From Poa pratensis (Eukaryota > Streptophyta > Magnoliopsida > Poales > Poaceae): a DNA stretch of 64,000 nucleotides. Position numbers and translations under genes: made by a program. Location of the stretch: positions 19,969,338 to 20,033,337 of the forward strand of contig CAMZMU010000089.1 in NCBI GenBank assembly GCA_947311845.1, given 5' to 3'. Under the pieces are notes generated by a model, which was not told the origin of the DNA, did not search any database, and saw only the letters and a program-made list of their open reading frames with translations. Shown here piece after piece: positions 1-11,274 of the stretch. The stretch's first letter is position 1. Each line of letters opens with the position of its first letter.

Positions 1-935
1 CATTTGAACATGTTTTAAACACCAAAATGAAAAACCAATCCTGGATCCTTCTTAGTCAATCCAAAATGAAACTTTGGTGAGTTTTTTTGTAAATTTCATG
101 TTGCAAATCCCAAACCACCTCTCTTCACACATAAGAGTTCATAGTTTGAGATGTGAGATTTTACACCATATTGAATCATTTCTTGTTTAATTATATCTAG
201 ACCTTGTCTATCAGTTGGAGTTGTTAGTACATGACAAAATAAGAACATGTGCACTGGATTTTCATTTTTTTGATGTTTTATGATTATTTCAAATTCGGTC
301 AAACCCAAGTTTGACCAACATTTGAACATGTTTTAACACCAAAACGAAAAACCAAGCCTGGATCCTTCTTAGTCAATCCAAAATGAAGGTTTGGTGAGTT
401 TTTTGTAAATTTCATGTTGCAAATTTCAAACCACCTCTCTTCACATATTAGAGTTCATAGTTTGACATGTGAGATTTCACACCATATTGAAGCATTTCTT
501 GTTTAATATGTATCTAGACCTTGTCTATCAGTTGGATCTGTTAGTACATGAAAAAATAAGACCATGTGCACTGGATTTTCATTTTTTGATGTTTTTTAAA
601 TATTTTATGGTTATTTCAAATTCGGCCTATTTCACACCATATTGAAACATTTCTTGTTTAATATGTATCTAGACCTTGTTTATCAGTTGGAGCTGTTAGT
701 ACATGACAAAATAAGACCATGTGCACTGGATTTTCATTTTTTGATGTTTTTTAAATATTTTATGATTATTTCAAATTCGGCCTATTTCGCACCATATTGA
801 AGCATTTCTTGTTTAATATGTATCTAGACCTTGTTTATCAGTTGGATCTATTAGTACATGACAAAATAAGACCATGTGCACTGGATTTTTATTTTTTTGA
901 TGTTTTTTGAATATTTTATGATTATTTCAAATTCG
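1..935. repeat. Degenerate AT-rich tandem repeat
   Basis: The block starting CATTTGAACATGTTTT at position 1 recurs at about 319 (period about 318 bp). A shorter part beginning CACCATATTGAA recurs near 167, 480, 635 and 790 (last periods about 154 bp). Each copy ends in a TTATGATTATTTCAAATTCGG-like phrase. No convincing ORF. It looks like internal or subterminal repeat sequence of a DNA transposon whose left part lies outside the window. The family is not identified. Confidence 0.7.
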
Positions 936-1419
936 GATGCAACGTCGACCGTTCATCCGTGTGATCGCTACCTTGCTGCACTGTGCCGTGCGATCTGGCC
1001 CTGAGCTAAACACGATCCGTGGGATGGCTGGTTCTGCTACCTGATTGGCTGAGAAGCGGTGCACTCGTCGGAACGTTGGATTGAGCGGACCCTCGTAGAC
1101 GCATGCATGCCATCGAGTGGGCCCGCTGAGCGATTCGACGGCAGTGCATGCAGACGTCTCATCTGAGCGATTTCGCGCTGCACCCGCTGCGCTGTATGCC
1201 ACGTAGTATCAGGGCTATTGTTACTCTTTTTTTTTACGGATTGATTTTTGCGCTGACAGCGGCGGCGGGACGGCGGCGCACTTGCAGTGTGCACGCAGAC
1301 CAGAAATGAATCGACCGGCTGCGCGCTTGCAGTGTGCGCGTGCCTCTTCCCAACTATCACATTAAACCGAGTTTAAACTTCACCTCCCCACCATCGCATT
1401 AAACAAGATCACTATCCGC

Positions 1420-1428
1420 TATAAAATA
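1420..1428 (+). promoter_or_regulatory. TATA box of the split gene
   Basis: TATAAAATA lies about 100 bp before the ATG at 1528. It is followed by a CT/CA-rich leader typical of grass 5' UTRs. Its good preservation supports the view that the downstream reading frame was a real gene until the LTR element inserted. Confidence 0.6.
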
Positions 1429-1527
1429 GCACCCAGTTCTTCTCCAAGTCGCACAACGCATCCCATCTTCCTCCAACCCTCTTCTCTCAAACAAGCAGCC
1501 GCCCCGCCCCTAGCAGCCCCAGCAACC

Positions 1528-1551
1528 ATGGCGTACAGCGCCCCGACCTAC
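1528..1551 (+). pseudogene. First 8 codons of a gene split by an LTR retrotransposon
   Basis: ATG in the context AACCATGGCG opens a frame reading MAYSAPTY. It stops abruptly at 1551, where the retrotransposon begins. The last five bases (CCTAC, 1547-1551) are the target-site duplication, repeated at 8398-8402. The frame continues exactly in phase at 8403, so this is the severed 5' end of the gene at 8403-8777. A TATA box and a 5' UTR of ordinary length precede it. Confidence 0.75.
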
Positions 1552-3086
1552 TGATACGTCTCAAACGTATCTATAATTTTTGATGTTCCATGCTTGTTTT
1601 ATACCAATTGCTACATGTTTTGCATCTACTTTATATCACTTTTATACATTTTTTGGGACTAACCTATTAACAAGATGCCGAAGTGCCAGTTCCTGTTTTC
1701 TGCAGTTTTTGTATTCCAGAAAAGCTAGTCTGGAAATATTCTCGGAATTGGACGAAACTACACGGGGGTGCCTATTTTTCCAGAACACACCTGACGGAGC
1801 GAAGGAGCAGCAGAGGAGGGCCACCAGGGCCCCACACGCCACGAGGGCGCGGTTCCCCCCTCTGCCGCGCCCTGGGGTGGTGTGGGCCCCTCGGGGGTCC
1901 GCAGCCGCCGCCCTTTCGCCTACTTATTCCCCCCGACACGAAAATCCTAAGTACCTGAGCAAATATCCACGAAAAGATCCAGAGGGGAATCGTCACCGGA
2001 GGCTTCTACATCGCCATGCCTGCCTCCGGAGTGATGCGTGAGTAGTTCATCCTTGGACTACGGGTCCATAGCAGTAGCTAGATGGTTGTCTCTCCACTTT
2101 GTGCCATCATGTTTAGATCTTGTGAGCTGCCCTACATGATCAAGATCATATTATTGTAATGCTACATGTTGTGTTTGCTGGGATCCGATGAATATTGAAT
2201 ATTATGTCAAGTTGATTATCAATCTATCTTATATGTTATTTAAGATCTTGCATGCTTTCCGTTACTCGTAGATGCTTTGGCCAAGTAGATGCTTGTAACT
2301 CCAAGAGAGAGTATTTATGCTAGATAGTGGGTTCATGTCTCCGTTTAACCTGGGACAGTGACAGAAAGTTCTAAGGTTGTGGATGTGCTGTTGCCACTAG
2401 GGATAACCTAACGATGCTATGTCCACGGGCATATGTGTTTGTTTACATTACGCACTTTACTTAATGCAATTATCCGTTGCTTGCAACTTAATACCAACGG
2501 GGGACTCGGATGACAACCCGGCGGTGGATTATTAGTCATAGATGCTGTTGGATAACGATCTATGTATTATGTCGTAATGCCCAATTAAATATCATAGTAG
2601 TCAACATGTCATGTATATGCATTGTCATGCGCTCACTATTCGTCAATTGCCCAGCTGTAATTTGTTCACCCAACATGTTAGTTATCTTTTATGGAGAGAC
2701 ACCACTAGTGAACTGTGGACCCCGGTCCATTCTTTTACACTGATTAAACAACCACAAACTGCAAACTGTTCCTTTTTCATTCTCTGCAATTTAATACTCA
2801 TTTTCCACACCATACGTTTAATCCTTTGTTTTCAGCAAGCCAGTGAGATTGACAACCTCACTGTTTCGTTGGGGCAAAGTAGTTTGATTGTGTTGTGTGC
2901 AGATTCCACGTCAACAGTCCAGACTCCCTGCGACAGCTATTTTTCTGGCGCCGTTGACAACCTTCTGAAGAGTTGCTGCTCCTACTGGTTCGATAACCTT
3001 GGTTTCTTTCTGAGGGAAAACTTGCTGCTGACTACATCATACCTTCCTCTTGGGGTCTCCCAACGAACGTGTGTTTCACGTCATCA
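1552..3086 (+). repeat. 5' LTR (1,535 bp)
   Basis: Begins TGATACGTCTCAAACG and ends GTTTCACGTCATCA. Compared with the 3' LTR it lacks about 58 bp near 1980-1985, between the motifs CCAGAG and GGGAATCG. The junction lies at a short AGAG-type direct repeat, as expected for slippage or illegitimate recombination. It also carries a duplicate of the PBS region at 2935-2956. Confidence 0.93.
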
Positions 3087-3097
3087 AGCTATTTTTC

Positions 3098-3115
3098 TGG
3101 CGCCGTTGCCGGGGA
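3098..3115 (+). other. Primer-binding site of the LTR element
   Basis: TGGCGCCGTTGCCGGGGA lies 11 bp after the LTR end. This is the TGGCGCC-type PBS seen in many plant Gypsy elements. The preceding bases AGCTATTTTTC and the first part of the PBS are also found inside the LTR at 2935-2956. Confidence 0.75.
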
Positions 3116-3282
3116 GACAGCAGTCTTCTGCAAGGGGAGTTTCACGCTTCCAATCTCTTTACTTTGTTTTTGTCTTGCTTAGTTTATTTTATTTTATCTT
3201 GTTTGCTTTCAATTATCAAAAACACAAAAAAATTAGTTACTTGCATTTAGTTTATTTTCAGTTTTGTTTTCTGTTAGTCATC

Positions 3283-4140
3283 ATGTCTAGCCCTGTTCCA
3301 GTAGTAATGTCACCTGAAGAAGAGATCTTCACTTTCAAGCAAGGGAGTGAGGAGAGTTTTAAAGATGCTTGGTCTAGAATATCTGAGTCCTATGCTAAAA
3401 CTGAACCTAAAATGACTTTAAGCCTGCTTCTTAGTAGCTTTTATTTTGGTCTTGTTCTTTGCTACAGATATGCTTTAGATGCTGTGGTAGGAGGAGATTT
3501 CCTTCGTTATGATGGGGATCAAGCTTTTAATGCTATAAAAAAATTGATTACAATTTCTAGCCCCCAATCACTAAAATTGATTTGGCTTTGACAAGCATAA
3601 GTGATAGACTTAACGCTCTTGAAACGAACATATCTGGTCTAAAAGAAGGGTATAATCAGATTCGTGAACATTATGATAATGTGCCAGTAAATTTTGAACC
3701 ATCGGGATGGATTCCCTCAGTAAAAGTTGTTATAAATGGTGAAACTTTTCATTCTCGCTGTGATATTATGTCTGAATTCTGTTTAATGCCCAAGAATATT
3801 TATGATTCCTTAAATCTTTGGGAGCTTTCCAAATGCGAAGATTGTATAACTTTGGGTGATAATACTATTAAATTACCAAGGGGAGTAGCGAAGGAGTATT
3901 TACAAAACTCTTAGGGATAACAATATCTATTGATTATCTTGTCATTGAATGTGCAGGAGTAGGACAAATTACGCTTGGAAGTCCCTGTTGAAACGCTTTG
4001 GAGCAATAATAGATGTGGGCCAAGGCACTATGAATTTCGCCTCTTCACCTATGTGTAACCAAGTATTTCCTAAAGATAAAGGTAAAGGTAAGAGAGCTAA
4101 GCGTAAGAATGTTGATGCTTCTTCACTTGGTAATACTTGA
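3283..4140 (+). pseudogene. Degenerate gag and retropepsin-like region
   Basis: The frame opens MSSPVPVVMSPEEE, followed by a gag-like stretch (FKQGSEESFKDAWSRI, then LRYDGDQAFNAIKKL). A one-base shift near 3570-3580 moves the frame to LALTSISDRLNALE, a short coiled coil. A retropepsin-like domain follows (VKVVINGETFHSRCDIMSE; LPRGVAKE). It is shifted again near 3905 and ends with ITLGSPLLKRFGAIIDVG and a basic tail to the stop at 4138-4140. In the protease-like part the catalytic D-S/T-G appears as CDIMSE, so activity is doubtful. Gag packages retroelement RNA and the protease would process it. This copy is broken. Confidence 0.7.
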
Positions 4141-6784
4141 TGCATGCTTTGTGCCTAGCTAAAAGGCGTTAAAGAAAAGCGCTTATGGGAGGCAACCCAT
4201 TTTATTTTTCTGCAATTTTTCTTTTATTGAGTCAAGGAGTTTGTTTACTTCTGTAGCAACTCCTTTGTATCTTTATTTTCTCGCATTGTTGTGCCAAGAG
4301 TAGCCTCTAATGATAAGATGATGCTTAATTTTGATTGCTGCGCAGAAACAGATTTTTGCTGTTCACTGTACGAAATTCCTAAAATCACCAGATTGTTAAT
4401 TAAATCTGAAATTTTTGTGCGTAATCTTTATGAATGTCTGAAACTTTCATTAGTTCAGAGTTTCTCGATCTGAGCGTCGTAAGTGCCTCGAAAAAATTCG
4501 TCTTTGCGGACTGTTCTGTTTTAGACAGATTATGCCTTTTTATTTTTGCATTCTCTCTTTTACTAGTGTTGAGTGAAATTCTTTTTTGGGTGGAAGAGCT
4601 TCACATAACATCAGTGGCTGTAGCTAATGTTTAAAGTAACAAATCATATTGCGTCTTTACAGAACATGTGAATTTTTGATTATGCACTAACCCTCTAATG
4701 AGATCTACTTTGAGTTTGGTGTGACGGAAGTTTTCAAGGGTCAAGAGAGAAGGATGATATAATAGGATCAAGAAGAGTGAAGAGCTTAAGCTTGGGGAGG
4801 CTCCCATGGATCTCCCCAGCATATTTCAAGAAGACTCAAGCGTCTAAGCTTGGGGATGCCCAAGGCATCCCCTTCTTCATCGTCAAAATTATCAGGTCAT
4901 CTCTAGTGAAACTATATTTTAATTCTTTCACATCATATGTGCTTTTCTTGGAGCGTCTGTGTGCTTTTTATTTTCAGTATTGCATTTTTATTTTCAATAA
5001 AGCTTGACTGGACCCTAGCATTCTTGATTGGGAGAGAGACACGCTCCGCTTTTTCATGAGAATACTCCTATTCTTCACTTATATTTGTTGAGTATTCATA
5101 TCTAGCGCTGTTCAGCTTTTAGCTCTTGTTTTCATGTATCTCTTGTCAGAGCTATTAGCTTTCTTTTGTAGAAAGTACTCTCTTGCTTCACTTATATTTG
5201 TTTGGAGAGTTGATGAAATAAATTGATTGGTGTTTGGTTGGTTCAGAAAATGTTGCATGTGGTAATTGGTATAAGGAAAAACTTGCTTAATCTTGTAGAT
5301 CACTAAAATGGATAACTTGATGCTTGTCAATTGTTTTGAGTTAACAAGTAGATCATGATTAAATTGTGCATCACATGAGTTAAGCCTATTAGTGAAGAAC
5401 TACCGTAAAGCTTGTTGAAAATTTGGTTTGCATCGGTGGTACCTCTAAGGTCTAGATATTTTCTAATAACAGGGTTTGGTTAACAAGGAAGACGGTATGA
5501 AGTCTTATAACGTTTGCAATATGTTTGTCATATAAAACTTGGTGTACGGGTTGATATTCTTGTTTGCTTACATAACCTTGCTAGCCTAAACTCTGTACTG
5601 AGAGGGAATGCTTCTCGTGCATCCAAATCCTTGAGCCAAAATCCATGCCATTTGTGTCCACCATAACTACCTATATGTGGTATTTCCTTGCCACTCCAAG
5701 TAAATTTTTCATGTGCTACCTTTAAATTATTCAAAATGTTATTATTCCCTTTTTGTGTCAATGTTTACTAGCTCATGAGGAATTAGTGTGGTTATTCTTT
5801 ATTCTATTTGTCGAGTGGACTTTTACACCTGGACTAGTGGCATATACATCCGCTTATCCAATAACTTGCAAAAAGAGCTGGCAACGGGGTGCCCAGTCCC
5901 AATTAATTACAACTTTAACCAATTAATTCTCTTCACACTTTTGCCCTGATTCATCAGTAAGCAATGACAAACAGTGAAATACCTGAATGTGTGTAAACCA
6001 AAGAGAAAGAGGGATGATCTGCCTTGCTGGTAGAAATAACGTCCTTCATGGGAGCCGCTCTTAAAAGTCCGTTCGACAGGTAGAATACTGTTCTCACCCG
6101 CTACCATTCGTTGACAATTAACAAACACCTCTCAAAAATAGATACTCCTCCATGGTATGTGATTGATGGAAGGCACCCGAGGATTCGGTTAGCCATGGCT
6201 TGTGTTAGCAAGGTTGGGAGGAGTATCAAATATTTTATGCAATCTCTATATGCTTTCAAAAACCTAAAAGCTCTAGCACATGATTTAATCCCTGCTTCCC
6301 TCTGCGAAGGGCCTTTCTTTTACTTTTATGTTGAGTCAGTTTTCCTATTCTTTCTGTCTTCCACAAGCAAACACTAGTGTCAACTTTGTTACAACATGCG
6401 TTATATGCAATGTATTGGACTTGTTATACTACTTTGTGTTGACAATATCCATGAGATAAATATGTTGAAAGTTGAAGCAAATGCTGAAACTAAATTCTTC
6501 CTTTGTGTTGATTAAATACCTTTTGTTAGAAACTATTGCTTTATGAGTTAACACTTATGCAAAACTGTTTGATGCTTGTCTCGAAAGTACTATTCATGAA
6601 AACGTTTAGCTTGTGTGATTCATTGTTTACTCATTATCTATTTGGTAGCAAATTATAGACCATTGACTTGGATCACTTCATTCATTTACATGTGCCTTGC
6701 AATATTATATGATCAAGATTATGATAGTAGCATGTCACCTCAAAAATTATTTGTTTTTATCGTTTACCTACTCGAGGACGAGTA
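4141..6784 (+). other. Non-coding internal domain of the LTR element
   Basis: About 2.6 kb with no pol-like ORF. The phrase TAAGCTTGGGGA(T/G)GC, identical to the sequence before the 3' LTR, occurs twice more (4786-4800 and 4845-4859), the second forming a small GGGGATGCC/GGCATCCCC hairpin. Internal domains with large conserved non-coding parts are typical of non-autonomous LTR elements. Confidence 0.7.
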
Positions 6785-6804
6785 GGAACTAAGCTTGGGG
6801 ATGC
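6785..6804 (+). other. Polypurine tract before the 3' LTR
   Basis: A purine-rich stretch containing AAGCTTGGGGATGC abuts the TG of the 3' LTR, where plus-strand DNA priming is expected. The same motif is present twice inside the element. Confidence 0.5.
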
Positions 6805-8397
6805 TGATACGTCTCAAACGTATCTATAATTTTTGATGTTCCATGCTTGTTTTATACCAATTGCTACATGTTTTGCATCTACTTTATATCACTTTTATAC
6901 ATTTTTTGGGACTAACCTATTAACAAGATGCCGAAGTGCCAGTTCCTGTTTTCTGCTGTTTTTGTATTCCAGAAAAGCTAGTCTGGAAATATTCTCGGAA
7001 TTGGACGAAACTACACGGGGTGCCTATTTTTCCAGAACACACCTGACGGAGCGAAGGAGCAGCAGAGGAGGGCCACCAGGGGCCCACACACCAGGGCGCG
7101 GGCCCCCCTCTGCCGCGCCCTGGGTGGTGTGGGCCCCTCGGGGGTCCGCAGCCGCCGCCCTTTCGCCTACTTATTCCCCCCGACGCGAAAACCCTAAGTA
7201 CCTGAGCAAATATCCACGAAAAGTTCCAGAGACGCCGCCGTCGTCAACCCTAGCTCGGGAGGGTTCAGAACCTCTTCCCGGCACCCTGCCGGAGAGGGGA
7301 ATCGTCACCGGAGGCTTCTACATCGCCATGCCTGCCTCCGGAGTGATGCGTGAGTAGTTCATCCTTGGACTACGGGTCCATAGCAGTAGCTAGATGGTTG
7401 TCTCTCCACTTTGTGCCATCATGTTTAGATCTTGTGAGCTGCCCTACATGATCAAGATCATATTATTGTAATGCTACATGTTGTGTTTGCTGGGATCCGA
7501 TGAATATTGAATATTATGTCAAGTTGATTATCAATCTATCTTATATGTTATTTAAGATCTTGCATGCTTTCCGTTACTCGTAGATGCTTTGGCCAAGTAG
7601 ATGCTTGTAACTCCAAGAGAGAGTATTTATGCTAGATAGTGGGTTCATGTCTCCGTTTAACCTGGGACAGTGACAGAAAGTTCTAAGGTTGTGGATGTGC
7701 TGTTGCCACTAGGGATAACCTAACGATGCTATGTCCACGGCATATGTGTTTGTTTACATTACGCACTTTACTTAATGCAATTATCCGTTGCTTGCAACTT
7801 AATACCAACGGGGGACTCGGATGACAACCCGGCGGTGGATTATTAGTCATAGATGCTGTTGGATAACGATCTATGTATTATGTCGTAATGCCCAATTAAA
7901 TATCATAGTAGTCAACATGTCATGTATATGCATTGTCATGCGCTCACTATTCGTCAATTGCCCAGCTGTAATTTGTTCACCCAACATGTTAGTTATCTTT
8001 TATGGAGAGACACCACTAGTGAACTGTGGACCCCGGTCCATTCTTTTACACTGATTAAACAACCACAAACTGCAAACTGTTCCTTTTTCATTCTCTGCAA
8101 TTTAATACTCATTTTCCACACCATACGTTTAATCCTTTGTTTTCAGCAAGCCAGTGAGATTGACAACCTCACTGTTTCGTTGGGGCAAAGTAGTTTGATT
8201 GTGTTGTGTGCAGATTCCACGTCAACAGTCCAGACTCCCTGCGACAGCTATTTTTCTGGCGCCGTTGACAACCTTCTGAAGAGTTGCTGCTCCTACTGGT
8301 TCGATAACCTTGGTTTCTTTCTGAGGGAAAACTTGCTGCTGACTACATCATACCTTCCTCTTGGGGTCTCCCAACGAACGTGTGTTTCACGTCATCA
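6805..8397 (+). repeat. 3' LTR (1,593 bp)
   Basis: Same termini as the 5' LTR and retains the segment deleted there. Three G runs are one base shorter than in the 5' LTR (7017-7020, 7122-7124, 7739-7740). The last codons of the interrupted host gene start right after the TSD at 8402. Confidence 0.93.
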
Positions 8398-8402
8398 CCT
8401 AC

Positions 8403-8777
8403 CGCCTCCCCAACCTCACGCGGGAGCACCGCTCTACCACGCCCAATCTCGTAGAGCATCGCCAGCTGCGCGTGTGGGCCTTCTCGAGGTGGAGGGGCAC
8501 AAGGGATCTAGCGGAGTTCTTCCTCTCGTCCGGCTTCCGCCACCTCCCTCCTGGCGGGCCGCCCATGTACCGGCTCGAGGAGTTCCATGATGGCGGCCTC
8601 GTCATCGGCTACTACGTCACCTTCACCAACCTCTTCGACGCACTCCTCCGTCGGAAGGCGTTTTGGTATGGGTGCGTGTACATCGCATTCACGACGTTCA
8701 ACGTCTTCACGGACTTCACCGACATCTTCCACTACCGGGGCACCATCCACGGCCTCCCCTACGAGGACGACGAGTGA
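8403..8777 (+). pseudogene. Remainder (124 codons) of the split single-exon gene, unknown function
   Basis: From 8403 the frame runs RLPNLTREHR... to ...LPYEDDE with TGA at 8775-8777. With the eight codons at 1528-1551 this makes a 132-residue protein. The composition is GC-rich as in grass exons, with no internal stop or frameshift. Visible features are an Arg-rich N-terminal half, a Pro/Gly turn (HLPPGGPPMYRLEEF), a hydrophobic aromatic stretch FWYGCVYIAFTTFNVF, and an acidic C-terminus EDDE. I do not recognise the family. The only ATG now upstream in frame is inside the LTR (8361), which would add 14 residues (MGSPNERVFHVITY). Product from that start is possible but unproven. Since the coding sequence has not decayed, the insertion is recent. 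Confidence 0.7.
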
Positions 8778-9719
8778 GCCACCAAGGAGGAGCCAAGGAG
8801 GAGCCAGGAGAAGGTCAAGGAGAAGTGCCCCAAGGAGAACTCTTAGTGCCCTAGTTTATTTCGGGCTTATTTCCATGTTTATTTATTTCCATCCTAGTTT
8901 ATTTCTCGTAAGTTGTAAGAGGGCACACGTTATAAGTGTGCTAGTCGTGTAAGAGGGCACACGTTATAAGTGTGCATTTTATTAATCTTATGTCGTTATA
9001 AGTGTGCTAGTCTTCAACCCACATTTATTTAAAACTACATTTTTCTACATATTTTTCATTGGTCGCTGATGTACAAATAAAAAATAACTAGTTAAGGACT
9101 GCAATTTTCAATCGTGGAAAATAAAAAAATATAAATTAAATTTATAACACTCACGGTGGTCAAGGTGTACAATCTCATGGTGGTCAAAATCTTCCTTGTT
9201 CTAAAAAAGAGCCCGAAACGTAGCCCAAACAAGCTCATTTCTAATCCGAGGAATTTTTTAACCTTCTCCAAATGAACTCAAACTTTAGGGTTAACATCTA
9301 GTGCACAAATATAGTGTCCGTGACCAATATGGAGTCATTTCATAGAACTATAAAAAAACCACTTCTATGTACACATCCAATTAGACATTTCTTTTAACTT
9401 GACACGTCATTTATTGGCCAACAAACAATATTTCATTTAAACCATTGTTTCTGTCCAACAACGGCTTGGCCCAACAACAGGTCCAGCAACGGGCCCAACA
9501 ACATGAAATTCTTTTTTTCCCTGCACCTAATTTAAGCGAGCACTGACGGCTTGGCCCAACAACGGGCCCATGAACTTGTCGGTTTTTCTATTTCGGAAAC
9601 GGCTAACTGAACCTGTTCGAGGTGTTAACTGGTTTCAGAGCTAATTTAGTCGAATCATAACATTGTTCATAAGACAAACAACTCCTAAATCGAAATCCCC
9701 AACTCCTAAATCAAAATTT
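8778..9719. other. 3' flank with short tandem repeat
   Basis: A 34-bp unit starting GTAAGAGGGCACACGTTATA occurs at 8915 and 8949, with a partial third copy ending at 9012. It lies in the likely 3' UTR of the split gene. Phrases of the GGCTTGGCCCAACAAC type recur between 9461 and 9575. The rest is AT-rich with no gene seen. Confidence 0.55.
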
Positions 9720-10341
9720 CTAATTCGAACGACAAAGATACACCAAATAAATGGCAATGATACACACATAAAATGCTCCGGCCATCATGTTTGACTGCTT
9801 CTTCAATTCCACAAGCTGGCTCAACTGCTTCTTCAACTGCTTGTTCAATTTCTGCAACTCCCTATTCACCAAAACATCCTCCTCCAAAGGAGGAGGGCCC
9901 AATGGAGGACGATCGGCTCTGTATGAGATCTCCTCCTCCACAGCAGACGAGATGGCAGCCTCCTGGATTGGGGGCCCCTGAATTGGGGGCAGCAATTCAA
10001 CTTGAAGCCCTCGATCCCGAATATACTTGTCCATCCACACAAAATAGCCGCATTCCGCCAAATCCTGAAAAGGGGAACGAAAACACTAATTTCCAAATCT
10101 ATAGTGCAAAATCAAATTCAGGCCAAATCGAGACAAATCAAGACAAACCCTACCTTTCCATCCTTCCCACGATGCGGGGCGCTCTCGCATTTGACAAATT
10201 CCCGACCGACATTGCCCTCGTCGAGCGCACACATATCAAGCGCTTAAGTGGATCTAGGCGAGGGCAGTCCGGGCATGTAGTCATCGGGACTTCTCCATAA
10301 CGCGGCCATGACTTCTGGGAGCCAGAAGCGGAGCTCGACAT
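9720..10341 (-). pseudogene. GRF-type zinc-finger protein with C-terminal coiled coil and membrane segment, frameshifted
   Basis: Two exons on the minus strand: exon 1 10341-10154 and exon 2 10064-9720, with an 89-bp GT-AG intron. Exon 1 begins MSSSASGSQKSWPRYGEVP and then CPDCPRLDPLKRL, the first half of a GRF zinc finger. The frame is then wrong until the other frame resumes with GNVGREFVKCES. Exon 2 supplies the last ligand in ECGYFVWMDKYI. The order CxxC...C...C with GREFVKC is characteristic of plant GRF zinc fingers. After a Pro/Glu linker come a Leu/Lys/Gln coiled coil (RELQKLNKQLKKQLSQLVEL) and a hydrophobic tail (AFYVCIIAIYLVYLC). Exon 1 is 188 nt, one short of a full codon set, so one base is missing or two are extra near the TGTGTG at about 10231-10236. 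It may be a pseudogene or a sequence error. The biochemical role is unknown. Confidence 0.75.
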
Positions 10342-10472
10342 CCTTCGCCGCCGCCGCCGTGGACCGTTGCCGGAGAAGAGAAAGAAGAAGGTGCGCGGAA
10401 GAACAGAAGAAGAGAGGCAACGGTAATGTCGGGGGCAGGGCAGGACCACGGGAGCGGGGCTCACTCTGCCTC

Positions 10473-10480
10473 TTTATAAA
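10473..10480 (-). promoter_or_regulatory. TATA box of the GRF zinc-finger gene
   Basis: TTTATAAA (reads the same on both strands) about 135 bp upstream of the ATG at 10341, followed by a C/T-rich leader on the minus strand. Confidence 0.4.
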
Positions 10481-10531
10481 TGGATAAGGTTGACGTGGAT
10501 AATTGGTGGGTCCCTGTCTCAGTTGGCCCAC

Positions 10532-11274
10532 AGTGGGTCCCGCATTCCAACGGTCGCCTGGTGGGTCCTGCGTTCTAACAGCTCAGCTCACATAATCCAA
10601 ATTGAAGCTGACAGTTTCCTTCCGTTTAAGGGCTAAAAGAGCCGTATCGGGCCGTCGCTATTTGGTCCGTTCCAACTGTCGCCTCTGAGCTATTTCATCG
10701 AACGACGTCGTTCTCCAGTGAATAGCATGCAAAGACGTCGCACCTGGGCTATTCGCCCGATTTTTATTGCTCAACAGTCAAAGGATTGTCCAACTTTGCA
10801 TAGCAACACAGACCTATAACAAGCTGAAACTCTCATCCATAATAACATTTTTATTACATATGTTTAATCAACTAATGGTTGACACCTGAGTATTATCTCG
10901 AGTAAGATCATTTGTAGGCAAGCGGAGTTGTCAGCCTCCTGTCAGTAGAAGAGAAGTGGCTTTTACCACACTTGGCCCCATCGTCTACGTAGATGGGCAC
11001 CACGTAGCACGTTTTTTCGGGGATTTTGTTGTTTTCGTGGTAGATGTGCACCATCTACCACGTATTGTTGAAAGCGTGGTCAATGCACGGTTGGATACTT
11101 TGTTGGCCGATGGCCGGCAGCACCTACTACGGTCTATACAAGTTATTAGCGGTAAAATTTTAGTTGATATTCCTGTTTTTTATTGTGTGTGAGAGTTGAC
11201 TCTGGTCGACATAGCCTGACGCCATTCAGTAATAGGCACGACATCTGAAGTTTGTAGGGCCACTATGTTAGTGT
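10532..11274. other. Intergenic, no gene seen
   Basis: Mixed sequence upstream of the GRF gene. Near 10980-11065 it has short imperfect repeats of the ATGGGCACCACGTAG / ATGTGCACCATCTAC type. No coding or RNA gene is supported. Confidence 0.4.

Larger units (their letters stand above)
1552..8397 (+). mobile_element. Complete non-autonomous Gypsy-like LTR retrotransposon
   Basis: A 6.8-kb element with two direct LTRs (1552-3086 and 6805-8397) bounded by TG...CA and flanked by a perfect 5-bp duplication CCTAC (1547-1551, 8398-8402). A primer-binding site follows the 5' LTR and a purine-rich tract precedes the 3' LTR. The only coding part is a damaged gag and retropepsin-like region (3283-4140). 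I see no reverse transcriptase, RNase H or integrase, so it must have been mobilised in trans. The LTR pair is nearly identical apart from one 58-bp deletion and about ten small differences, which indicates a young insertion. The TGATACGTCTC start is common among Triticeae Gypsy families. I do not assign a named family. Confidence 0.93.

Noticed and set aside
3050..3250. ORF crossing the LTR end into the leader of the retrotransposon
   Set aside because: It crosses the LTR boundary and the PBS and has no similarity to gag. Shadow.
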